Source of the DNA: Candidatus Latescibacterota bacterium | GTDB taxonomy: Bacteria; Latescibacterota; 4484-107 | Reading direction: 5' to 3' | Length of the DNA stretch: 6,424 nt | Assembly: GCA_030613045.1 (NCBI GenBank) | Contig: JAUWMS010000152.1 | Coordinates: 1 to 6,424 of the forward strand | In this document: positions 1-5,559 of the stretch, piece by piece | Numbering within the stretch: position 1 is the first letter of the stretch | Layout: every line of letters starts with the position of its first letter | Position numbers and translations under genes: made by a program | Notes under the pieces: model-generated | The model's database searches: none | Seen by the model: the letters and a program-made list of their open reading frames with translations, nothing else | What the model was told of the DNA's origin: nothing

Positions 1-1
1 A

Positions 2-784
2 AGGGAGCCGCACGGCGATCTGACGCCGAGGTCAACAACGGCGCTAAAAGAACTTAACCGGATCCCCTACCGGATCGACCTGGCCGGCGGCTGGTTGGCC
101 CCGCCGTCCGTGTCGGAAAAGCACCCTGGGGCTGTGATCACCATTTCCCTTGAACCGACCATTGAGTTCAACGAGCGCAGCGGAATGGCCTCCAGCACGC
201 GGCAAAAGGCCATTGAAATGTGGGGCCCGAGGTTGCCTGTCGGAGACCTGGAGAAATTGGCCAAAATGCTGTTCTGTTACGACAACCCACCGGGCACCGA
301 ATATATTTCCGGCGCGCAGGACTCGATCGGGATTGTATATCCGGGGCTGGCCAGATCCTGTTATGAGGGGGTTTACTGGCCCACCCGGATCGATCATGTG
401 CGGGATGAAACGGTCCTGCAGTTTATCGAACAATCGTTTTATTTGAAGCCGCTCGGACCAAGGCATGCCGATTTCGACGTGCTCAGCAACACCCGAATCA
501 CGGAAGTTGGGGCCAGCGCGCTGGCAAAGGCGACGGACAACTGCTGGCAGGCGATATTGGGGAAGGATGTTCATGGGGTTGGCCGGTCTGTCAGGCAGGC
601 TTTTGAAGCCCAGGTCGCTATGTATCCGAATATGATGAACGACATGGTGCGGGAACTGATCCATCAGTTTGAAGACACGGCTTTGGGGTGGAAACTGTCC
701 GGGGCAGGTGGGGGCGGATATTTGATTCTGGTGTCGGAAGAGCCGATTGACAATGCCGTTCGGGTCTTGATTCGGAGGGAATAG
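2..784 (+). CDS. GHMP-kinase-domain protein, 5' end outside window (probable sugar kinase, possibly fused to a nucleotidyltransferase)
   Basis: The frame is open from the left edge, so the true start lies upstream and 260 C-terminal residues are visible. Numbering from the first visible codon, PYRIDLAGGWL (22-32) matches GHMP kinase motif 1 as in fucokinase-like proteins. SGMASSTR (60-67) sits where the GLGSS phosphate-binding loop is expected, SGAQDSIG (103-110) resembles the GxxQD segment of that branch, and SGAGGGGYLIL (233-243) is the glycine-rich C-terminal motif. GHMP kinases phosphorylate small sugars or related metabolites with ATP in the cytoplasm. The segment just before motif 1, RSTTALKEL (10-18), resembles the end of a cytidylyltransferase-type domain (SSTALRE-like), which suggests a two-domain protein, but this is inference. 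The residue after GGWL is Ala, where related kinases often have a substrate-binding Asp. The substrate cannot be named. I am confident of the superfamily and much less of the specificity. Confidence 0.8.
   Translation, partial: REPHGDLTPRSTTALKELNRIPYRIDLAGGWLAPPSVSEKHPGAVITISLEPTIEFNERSGMASSTRQKAIEMWGPRLPVGDLEKLAKMLFCYDNPPGTEYISGAQDSIGIVYPGLARSCYEGVYWPTRIDHVRDETVLQFIEQSFYLKPLGPRHADFDVLSNTRITEVGASALAKATDNCWQAILGKDVHGVGRSVRQAFEAQVAMYPNMMNDMVRELIHQFEDTALGWKLSGAGGGGYLILVSEEPIDNAVRVLIRRE
774..779 (+). promoter_or_regulatory. Strong Shine-Dalgarno site (GGAGGG) inside the end of the kinase gene
   Basis: GGAGGG lies six bases before an ATG at 786 and overlaps the last codons of the kinase gene. 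It is one of the best ribosome binding sites in the window, yet the frame it serves is only 17 codons long. The arrangement would couple translation of that frame to the kinase. Confidence 0.5.
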
Positions 785-785
785 T

Positions 786-839
786 ATGGGCGCCGACGGA
801 CGATGGGGAATAACGATTGCACATACAATACCTCTATGA
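786..839 (+). CDS. Possible 17-residue minigene, leader peptide or decayed gene start
   Basis: The frame encodes MGADGRWGITIAHTIPL followed by TGA. Its ATG lies two bases after the kinase stop codon and six bases after a GGAGGG site, so initiation is plausible. I do not recognise the peptide. It has no run of one amino acid such as a classical attenuator leader would show. It could be a leader for the downstream gene, the surviving start of a gene lost by deletion, or chance. The downstream bases to 983 give no recognisable continuation in any frame. Confidence 0.25.
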   Translation: MGADGRWGITIAHTIPL

Positions 840-983
840 TTGTTTTTCTAATAGGTAACCGTATCCATCCAATCCAGCTGAAACGGATACTAATTCAGCA
901 ATGGTATCCCGGAGGCTCATTTTTGGACAATGAGCGAACCTGGTGTTGTAAAGTACGGATTTTAGTTGAGTTGGAGGCGGATT
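840..983. other. Spacer with several short perfect inverted repeats
   Basis: This stretch before the TIM-barrel gene is visibly richer in A and T than its neighbours and has no convincing gene. It holds three perfect 6-base inverted repeats: GTATCC 861-866 with GGATAC 885-890, GCTGAA 877-882 with TTCAGC 894-899, and CTCATT 916-921 with AATGAG 929-934. The first two overlap, so they could only form alternatively. A third GTATCC lies at 904-909. A promoter or leader structure is expected here because this is the longest gap near the gene, but no -35/-10 pair is convincing and no riboswitch class is recognised. Confidence 0.3.
973..977 (+). promoter_or_regulatory. Ribosome binding site GGAGG fixing the start at 984
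   Basis: GGAGG lies six bases before ATG 984. The frame is also open upstream to a TTG at 966, but that TTG would place the ribosome binding site inside the coding region, so 984 is preferred. Confidence 0.75.
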
Positions 984-1742
984 ATGCAGAAAGCTTTTGA
1001 AGAAATACGAAACGGCATAGTGCTCGCAGAATTGGGCGGGTATGGAGATGGGCCGTACTGCGCAAAGCACGGGGCAGGAGCAGCGCTTGTCATGCTCGGC
1101 ACCTATATTGTGGATGCCGGGGATTCCGTCCCTTATCCTGCGTACTTTGTATTCAAACCCGGACGCTCGAGCTATGCCGGGTACCTGGAAGAGCATATAG
1201 TTGCCGCGCGATCCAGCGGAGCCCAAGTCGGTGTCAGTGTCGTAAGCGTCCATATCTCAGACACGGTGGATTTCCTCAAAGCCGCCGAGGAGGCCGGAGC
1301 GGATTACGTGTCTCTCTGTGCGCACTCGACGATGGAGATGTTTGTCCGCGCCCGCGTGGGGGCTGCTCTGTGTCACCGCCAAAATTGGGATCGGCTGCGG
1401 AAATGGGCCGCCGCGATTCTTGAGGCGGTTCACATTCCCGTGATTTTCAAGATCGGAGCCTCCGACACGTCGGATACCATAGGGGCGGTGGAGGCACTCG
1501 ATGCCGTCGGTATCCCGATCGTGCACGTCAACGTGGGCAATACAGATGCGGGGGGCGAGGGATTGGCGATATTAGAACAGATTTCCGGAAAATGTTCGTT
1601 GCTGATCGCAGGCGGCGGTGTGACGGACATCGAAGGAGCACGGAGGGTGCTGAGCGCCGGGGCGGATTGCGTGGCCATCGGAACGGCGGCTATGAAACAA
1701 CCCGACCTGTGCGGTCGCATCCAGCGTCTGCTGAGAAATTAG
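984..1742 (+). CDS. TIM-barrel protein related to NifR3/tRNA-dihydrouridine synthase (archaeal-type branch)
   Basis: The product has 252 residues and looks like a single FMN-type TIM barrel. IVLAELGGYGDGPYC (12-26) corresponds to the first-strand VLAPMAGITDxxFC region of Dus/NifR3 proteins. ADYVSLCAHSTMEMF (106-120) followed by GAALCHRQNWDRL (126-138) aligns in layout with the catalytic-loop region of Dus proteins, and more closely with the AHC-RQPEM form I associate with the archaeal NifR3-related family (TIGR00736). IPVIFKIG (151-158) supplies the Lys of the PVxVKI strand. IAGGGVTD (208-215) and CVAIGTAAM (229-237) are typical C-terminal phosphate/FMN-binding strands. The usual Dus NxGCP motif is absent. 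The Cys before AHS (C112) might substitute, but classical dihydrouridine synthase activity is not assured. No C-terminal tRNA-binding helical domain is present. The fold is well supported; the reaction and substrate are unknown. It lies 77 bases upstream of an aldo/keto reductase. Confidence 0.75.
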   Translation: MQKAFEEIRNGIVLAELGGYGDGPYCAKHGAGAALVMLGTYIVDAGDSVPYPAYFVFKPGRSSYAGYLEEHIVAARSSGAQVGVSVVSVHISDTVDFLKAAEEAGADYVSLCAHSTMEMFVRARVGAALCHRQNWDRLRKWAAAILEAVHIPVIFKIGASDTSDTIGAVEALDAVGIPIVHVNVGNTDAGGEGLAILEQISGKCSLLIAGGGVTDIEGARRVLSAGADCVAIGTAAMKQPDLCGRIQRLLRN

Positions 1743-1773
1743 TGAGGCTTCTGCGGAGCCGTTTGAAAATTTC

Positions 1774-1799
1774 GGACTGAAAACCGCGGACAACAGTCC
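1774..1799. repeat. Short inverted repeat between the TIM-barrel and reductase genes
   Basis: GGACTG (1774-1779) and CAGTCC (1794-1799) are perfect complements around a 14-base loop. No T run follows, so it is not an intrinsic terminator. It ends six bases before the reductase ribosome binding site and could affect translation, or be chance. Confidence 0.25.
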
Positions 1800-1805
1800 C
1801 TTCGG

Positions 1806-1813
1806 AAAGGAGA
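1806..1813 (+). promoter_or_regulatory. Ribosome binding site AAAGGAGA supporting the long reductase start
   Basis: The AAGGAG core lies six bases before ATG 1819. The alternative ATG at 1906, where family similarity begins, has only AAGGGG directly abutting it, which is too close to work well. This favours the longer protein. Confidence 0.7.
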
Positions 1814-1818
1814 CGATC

Positions 1819-2886
1819 ATGGATTTCGACGATTTTGGATCGGGGTTTTACGGATATGACACGCGCTTCTACGGCATGGAATTCACGTATTCCTCGTTCA
1901 AGGGGATGCCGTATCAGCAATTGGGGAACTCCGGGCTGCAGGTCTCCCGGATGGGACTGGGCACCTGGAAGATGGGCTATCCGGAGCGCGGAGATGGGGC
2001 GCGCGTGGACCGGGGGAAGTCCCTCGCCATTCTGGATCGGGCCTTGGAGCTTGGGGTGACGTTTTGGGATACGGCCAACCGCTACAACGCTTCCTCCGGG
2101 AATTCGGAGCGTGTGATCGGGGAGTGGTTCGCGGCGCATCCGGGGGAGCGGCGGAACATCGTCCTGGCCACCAAGTGCTACGGAGCGATGGATGGGATCA
2201 CGCCCAATCACTGCGGGCTTTCCAGGGCCAATATCCTGGACTCGGTCGCGGCCTCGCTGGATCGCCTGCAACTGGATCACGTGGATCTTTTGCTTTTTCA
2301 CAGCTACGACGACCAGACGCCCATAGAGGAATCCTTGGGGGCTGTGGCAACGTTGATGGCGAAAGATCAAGTCCGCTATTTCGGAGTTTCCAATTTCACG
2401 GTGGAGCAGTTGGCGCGTTATCGGGAGGTGGCCGAAAAGCACCGGCTGCCCTTGGTGCAGGCGGTGGAAAATCGCTTCGATCCGTTATCGGGAGAGGCGG
2501 ATTCCAGCAAAGGCGTGCTGGCCTATTGCGCGGAGCATGGCCTGTCCTTCCTTCCGTATAGTCCGTTGAAGCGGGGGTTTTTGACCAATCGCTATCTCGA
2601 AGGGAAACAGGTCGGCGCAGGAGATCGCCTGGTGGACGAGGGCGCATTGGAAGCGATGACGCAGGGCAAGGTGTACGAGACCCTCGCCCGGTTGGATCAG
2701 TTGGCGCAGGAGGAGGGTCTCACCATCGCCCAGCTTAGTCTCGCTTATACGGCGCAGCTTCCGGGTATGGGGTCCCCGATTCCGTCCGCCTCCTCAGTAG
2801 CGCAATTGGAGGAGAACGCCCGGGCCGGTGTGATCCAGTTAAAAGAGGAGACGTTGAAGGAACTGCGTACGTTGTTTGTCACATAG
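1819..2886 (+). CDS. Aldo/keto reductase family NADPH-dependent oxidoreductase
   Basis: The 355-residue product is a complete aldo/keto reductase barrel, a cytoplasmic family that reduces aldehydes and ketones (often sugars) with NADPH. The catalytic tetrad is visible: Asp84 and Tyr89 in FWDTANRYN, Lys119 in VLATKCYG, and His161 in LLLFHSYDD. Further family marks are QLGNSGLQVSRMGLGTW (34-50), YFGVSNFT (177-184), the segment FLPYSPLKRGF (254-264) and the C-terminal SxxQLEEN dinucleotide-binding element near 326-333. The similarity begins at about residue 31 (MPYQQLGNSG). The first 29 residues are an extension rich in Asp, Phe, Tyr and Gly, of unknown role and unlike a signal peptide. A strong ribosome binding site favours ATG 1819 over ATG 1906. 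The substrate cannot be predicted. Nearby kinase and glycosidase genes make a sugar-derived substrate plausible. Confidence 0.92.
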   Translation: MDFDDFGSGFYGYDTRFYGMEFTYSSFKGMPYQQLGNSGLQVSRMGLGTWKMGYPERGDGARVDRGKSLAILDRALELGVTFWDTANRYNASSGNSERVIGEWFAAHPGERRNIVLATKCYGAMDGITPNHCGLSRANILDSVAASLDRLQLDHVDLLLFHSYDDQTPIEESLGAVATLMAKDQVRYFGVSNFTVEQLARYREVAEKHRLPLVQAVENRFDPLSGEADSSKGVLAYCAEHGLSFLPYSPLKRGFLTNRYLEGKQVGAGDRLVDEGALEAMTQGKVYETLARLDQLAQEEGLTIAQLSLAYTAQLPGMGSPIPSASSVAQLEENARAGVIQLKEETLKELRTLFVT

Positions 2887-2894
2887 GATAAGGA

Positions 2895-2952
2895 AAGGTT
2901 GAGGTTAAGGTTAAGAAGTGCGGGGCTCGACCTCAATCTCAACCTCAACCTT
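2895..2952. repeat. Long imperfect hairpin made of GGTTRA hexamers
   Basis: The left arm (2895-2915) contains consecutive GGTTGA, GGTTAA and GGTTAA units. The right arm (2932-2952) is its complement: the outer 12 base pairs are perfect and the inner nine include two mismatches and one G-U pair, around a loop of 16 bases. The hairpin fills most of the gap between the reductase stop codon and the ribosome binding site of the FecR gene. No T run follows, so it is not a classical terminator; it could stabilise or process mRNA, or slow readthrough. The hexamer build suggests a low-complexity dispersed element. Confidence 0.75.
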
Positions 2953-2957
2953 CCGGG

Positions 2958-2965
2958 AAAGGAGG
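2958..2965 (+). promoter_or_regulatory. Ribosome binding site AAAGGAGG fixing the FecR start at 2975
   Basis: A near-perfect anti-16S match lies nine bases before ATG 2975. The open frame extends upstream to 2918 but runs through the hairpin, and only the ATG start gives a proper signal peptide. Confidence 0.8.
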
Positions 2966-2974
2966 GATACGACC

Positions 2975-3775
2975 ATGAAGCACGCACTTTGGGTAGGATG
3001 CGGAATCCTGATCGGCCTCTTCTCCACCTCGTCCATGGCGGATGAGAAAGAGCCGATGGGCAGCGTTACTTTTATGATCGGAGACGTGGACATTCAGGAG
3101 TGCGGAAAAACCGGGTGGGCTGACGCCGAATTGGAGCAGTCCACGTACGAGAAGGATAAGGTCAAAACGCAGGAGGAATCCCGGTGTGAAGTCACGCTGA
3201 CGGATGAGAAGATTCTGCGGATCGGCGAAAAGACCGTCTTCGAGATCCTGCGCGAGCCGGATGGGAACACGAAGGTCGGCGTAAAATCGGGCAAGGTGTG
3301 GATGAATATCCGTTCCCTCGTGGAAAAGGAGCAATTCGAGGTGGCGACTCCCACGGCCGTGGCCGCGATACGGGGCACGGTGTACCGGCTTTCCTGCGAT
3401 ACGACTTATTCGAGCTACCGGGTCTATGAAGGAAGCGTCGCTGTAACGCCCTTTAAGGAGGACGGAAAGACCTTAGAGGATTCCACCTTTACCGTGAACG
3501 CCGGGGAGGAGTTCACCGTAGTCAAAGATTTCGAGGAGTATAAGCGTCAGCAAAAAGAGGCCTTGGAGAAATTCAGAAAGAGCGAGGAAGAGCAACTCGA
3601 GGAGTTCAGGCGGCAGCAGCGGGAGGGATTCAAGGAGTTCAAACAAAAAGAGGAAGAAGCCTTCCAAAAGTTCAAATCCCTTCACATCGAGTTGAAGTCC
3701 TTCGACAAGGAGAAGGACCGGAAGCTGGATTGGGTGAAATGGAATCTGGAGCGGGATAATAAGTTGGAACGCTGA
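2975..3775 (+). CDS. Exported FecR-domain protein with a C-terminal hendecad-repeat helix
   Basis: The 266-residue product starts with a Sec-type signal peptide: a Lys at position 2, a hydrophobic core at about 4-17, and a likely cleavage after SMA (20-22). Residues about 29-182 form a FecR-like domain: GSVTFMIGDVDI, a W at 48, an alternating D-V-T-S-E-V pattern at 61-75, ILRIGEKT, VKSGKVWM, and the characteristic FEVATPTAVAAIRGTVY (121-137) followed by YRVYEGSVAV. From 187 to 241 the chain is highly charged and built of five 11-residue units (E/K/Q-x-F/Y-K/R pattern), predicting a long helix or coiled coil. Known FecR proteins transmit signals to ECF sigma factors, but stand-alone exported FecR-domain proteins are common and mostly uncharacterised. 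No sigma factor or TonB receptor gene is in the window, so a structural or binding role in the envelope is as likely as signalling. Confidence 0.88.
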   Translation: MKHALWVGCGILIGLFSTSSMADEKEPMGSVTFMIGDVDIQECGKTGWADAELEQSTYEKDKVKTQEESRCEVTLTDEKILRIGEKTVFEILREPDGNTKVGVKSGKVWMNIRSLVEKEQFEVATPTAVAAIRGTVYRLSCDTTYSSYRVYEGSVAVTPFKEDGKTLEDSTFTVNAGEEFTVVKDFEEYKRQQKEALEKFRKSEEEQLEEFRRQQREGFKEFKQKEEEAFQKFKSLHIELKSFDKEKDRKLDWVKWNLERDNKLER

Positions 3776-3830
3776 GTCATATAAACCGGTGGGGAAGTGC
3801 TCGCGTTTGGTGCCGGTGAATCCGGAGATG

Positions 3831-3886
3831 CGTAAAACGTAAAACGTGAAGCGTGAAACGTAGGTCAACTTGTCTCCACGCCCCTG
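3831..3886. repeat. 56-base dispersed repeat, copy 1 (CGTRAAR heptamers plus tail)
   Basis: The copy begins with four 7-base units, CGTAAAA twice, then CGTGAAG and CGTGAAA, followed by a tail starting near GGTCAACTT. The first 28 bases are identical to copy 2 at 5379-5434. Over all 56 bases there are nine differences, mostly transitions, with no gaps. It lies in the 172-base gap between the FecR gene and the glycosidase, upstream of the latter. Confidence 0.9.
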
Positions 3887-3947
3887 CTTGAGCACGCAAC
3901 GAATTTTTTTCCATCCCCAAAAATCCAAACGCATTTGGGAGCCCCTC

Positions 3948-5383
3948 ATGAAACTTTACGCGCCCCCCGGTCTCTGGCTGAACGATCCGAAAGTGGTTTA
4001 TCTCAACGGCGCGTATCACTTGTTCCACATTCAGGGTCGGCGCGTGGTGCCGTGGAATCCCGAGGAAAAGACGTATGGCCACGCAGTGTCGAAGAATCTG
4101 ATTGAGTGGCAGCGTTTGCCGCGCGCGCTCGAACGAGGGCGAAACGGTGCGTGGGATGATTTCGCGATCTGGACGATGGATGTGTGCGAAAAGGACGGCA
4201 CGTTATATATGCTCTACACGGGGCTCTCTAAGAAGGATGGGGGCCGCGTTCAGCGCATTGGGCTGGCGACTTCGAAGGAGTTGATTCATTGGGAGAAGCA
4301 TCCCGCCAATCCGGTGCTGGTTGCGGATCCGAGGTATTATGAGAGCGATTACCGGAACGCGCCCGGATACGGCCACGTGGCCTGGCGCGATCCCGCGACG
4401 TATCACGATCCCCGGGCCGGCTGGACGTACACGTTTATTACGGCGCGCACGAACAAGGGGCCTGGAAAGACCAGGGGCTGTGTAGGCTTGGCCCGATCCC
4501 GCGACATGGTGCACTGGGAGGTCTTGCCTCCGGCATACGCGCCGGGGAGGTTTGTATATCACGAGGTTCCGCAAGTCGTGAAGGTGGGGGAGCGTTTCGT
4601 CATGCTCTTCTCTGCAAAGCTCCCTGAGAATCCGAACGTGCGTTATACCTACCACCTCACGTCCGACCATCCGCTCCGATGGGATCATGCGGCAAAACCC
4701 GAGCCCCTCATCGGCGGGCCCGATGGGTTGGAATACTCCGGCTGTCTCGTGAAGACCGGCAGTCGGTGCGATCTGGTGCATCTTTGCTACGAGTGGCTCG
4801 CGCGGCATCCGGATCATCCGCGGGTTCGTGGGCGCATCTCGCAAACCTTGCGATTCCGTCGGCTTGGCGGATTGCCGACGGCGCCGTCATCCGTTGCACA
4901 ACCGGCGGAAATGGGTTCTTCCGGCTCGGACGCACGGACGATGTCTCGATTTCAGCGCGCATAGATACGGCGGGATGTGGCCGCGCGGGGATCGCCATCG
5001 GTCTCGACGCACACATCGGTTCCGGCATGCGCTTTGTGGTGTCGCATCCAGGGAACGTCGTGGAAGCGCTTCGGGCAGGAACGGACGAAGTGCTGCGGTC
5101 ATGGCCGATAAAACGCCGCTGCACGAGCGCGCCCCATCTGTGCCTCGTGTTGCTCGGAAAACATACCGAGGTTTATCTCGATGGCGAATATCTGGGCAGC
5201 ATGTGTTTTGTCGAGGCGCGCGCACATTATCTCGCGCTCTGCGCGGAGGATGGGGAGGCTCGGTTTTCGGAGTTGAAGAGATCGCCTATTCAGTACCAAC
5301 ATGCGTATGGAGTTTTCGGTAGGAACGAGGGAATAGGTAAGAGCGGTTTTCAGGTCGAGTTGTCCCGCCGCACTGAGGCGTAA
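3948..5383 (+). pseudogene. GH32-like five-bladed beta-propeller glycosidase, interrupted by a frame change near 4850
   Basis: The first part (3948-4964 in its own frame, 338 residues) starts at an ATG six bases after GGGAG. It carries GLWLNDP (8-14), equivalent to the WMNDPNG nucleophile motif of GH32 (Asp13). AWRDPATYHDP (145-155) carries the RDP transition-state-stabilising motif (Asp148). YHEVPQ (204-209) lies where GH32 has its acid/base ECP motif (Glu206, with Val replacing Cys). LYMLYTG and repeated W-E or W-Q blade ends also fit. After GRISQTL (about 295-301) the frame becomes unrelated and stops at 4962. A frame displaced by -1 continues as AIPSAWRIADG from 4850 to the TAA at 5381, with strands such as TEVYLDGEYLGSM like the C-terminal beta-sandwich of GH32. 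Joined, the protein would have about 478 residues, a normal GH32 length. No slippery heptamer is seen, so this is a mutation or a base error. GH32 enzymes cleave beta-fructosides; GH43-like specificities are possible. No signal peptide is evident. A 5-base hairpin (3925-3938) overlaps the start of the ribosome binding site. Confidence 0.82.
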
Positions 5384-5434
5384 AACGTAAAACGTGAAGC
5401 GTGAAAAGCGCGTCAACTTATTTCTACGCTTCTG
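5379..5434. repeat. 56-base dispersed repeat, copy 2
   Basis: Direct repeat of 3831-3886, in the same orientation on the other side of the glycosidase gene. It starts with the same four heptamers, and its first TAA (5381-5383) is the stop codon of the glycosidase C-terminal frame. The spacing between copy starts is 1548 bases, so the two copies bracket the glycosidase gene as a unit. Confidence 0.9.
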
Positions 5435-5478
5435 TGTGGGAACAGAAACCTGAATGTCGAATTCAGCAACTCATGAGT
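5430..5478. promoter_or_regulatory. Three closely spaced palindromes upstream of the two-gene module
   Basis: TTCTGT (5430-5435) pairs with ACAGAA (5442-5447). CTGAAT (5450-5455) pairs with ATTCAG (5461-5466). ACTCATGAGT (5469-5478) is a perfect 10-base palindrome. They lie within 50 bases, 80 to 130 bases before the start of the small protein, where operators of autoregulated modules are often found. The sequences differ from one another, so they are not repeats of one operator. Function is inference. Confidence 0.3.
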
Positions 5479-5500
5479 CAAAGGAACCCGAAATCCGGAA

Positions 5501-5520
5501 CGCCAAAACGGGCGAGTTTT
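5501..5520 (+). terminator. Weak terminator-like hairpin followed by TTTT
   Basis: CGCC (5501-5504) can pair with GGCG (5511-5514), and TTTT follows at 5517-5520. The stem has only four pairs. An alternative pairing of AAAAC with GTTTT is also possible. It could end transcription from the glycosidase side, but support is weak. Confidence 0.2.
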
Positions 5521-5559
5521 CATCCTGCCGAAGAAGAGGATTGTCGTGAGAGGAATCCC

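Noticed and set aside
923..953. Possible promoter with TTGGAC and TTGTAA 17 bases apart
   Set aside because: The spacing is right, but both hexamers match consensus too poorly to report as a promoter.
803..1000. 65-codon + strand frame across the spacer
   Set aside because: Its start is poor, it overlaps the start of the TIM-barrel gene in another frame, and the translation has no protein-like pattern I recognise.
834..1253. Minus-strand open frame of 139 codons opposite the TIM-barrel gene and spacer
   Set aside because: It overlaps a well-supported + strand gene, shows no recognisable motif, and is one of many antisense frames expected in GC-rich DNA.
1690..2442. Minus-strand 250-codon frame opposite the aldo/keto reductase
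   Set aside because: The + strand frame has a complete catalytic tetrad; the antisense frame has no motif and is a shadow of its codon bias.
2975..3010. Lipoprotein signal in the FecR-domain protein (Cys at residue 9)
   Set aside because: The residues before the Cys (WVG) do not fit a lipobox and the Cys is too near the N-terminus; a signal peptidase I site after SMA fits better.
3831..3886. Repeat considered as part of a CRISPR array
   Set aside because: The units are contiguous 7-mers without unique spacers, and only two distant copies of the larger element occur; no cas gene is present.
3473..3949. Minus-strand open frame opposite the FecR coiled-coil end and the heptamer repeat
   Set aside because: It is Leu- and Phe-rich only because it is the complement of the Glu/Lys-rich repeats and of the CGTRAAR heptamers.
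4839..4856. Programmed -1 frameshift in the glycosidase
   Set aside because: No X XXY YYZ slippery heptamer and no convincing following stem or internal Shine-Dalgarno stimulator are visible.
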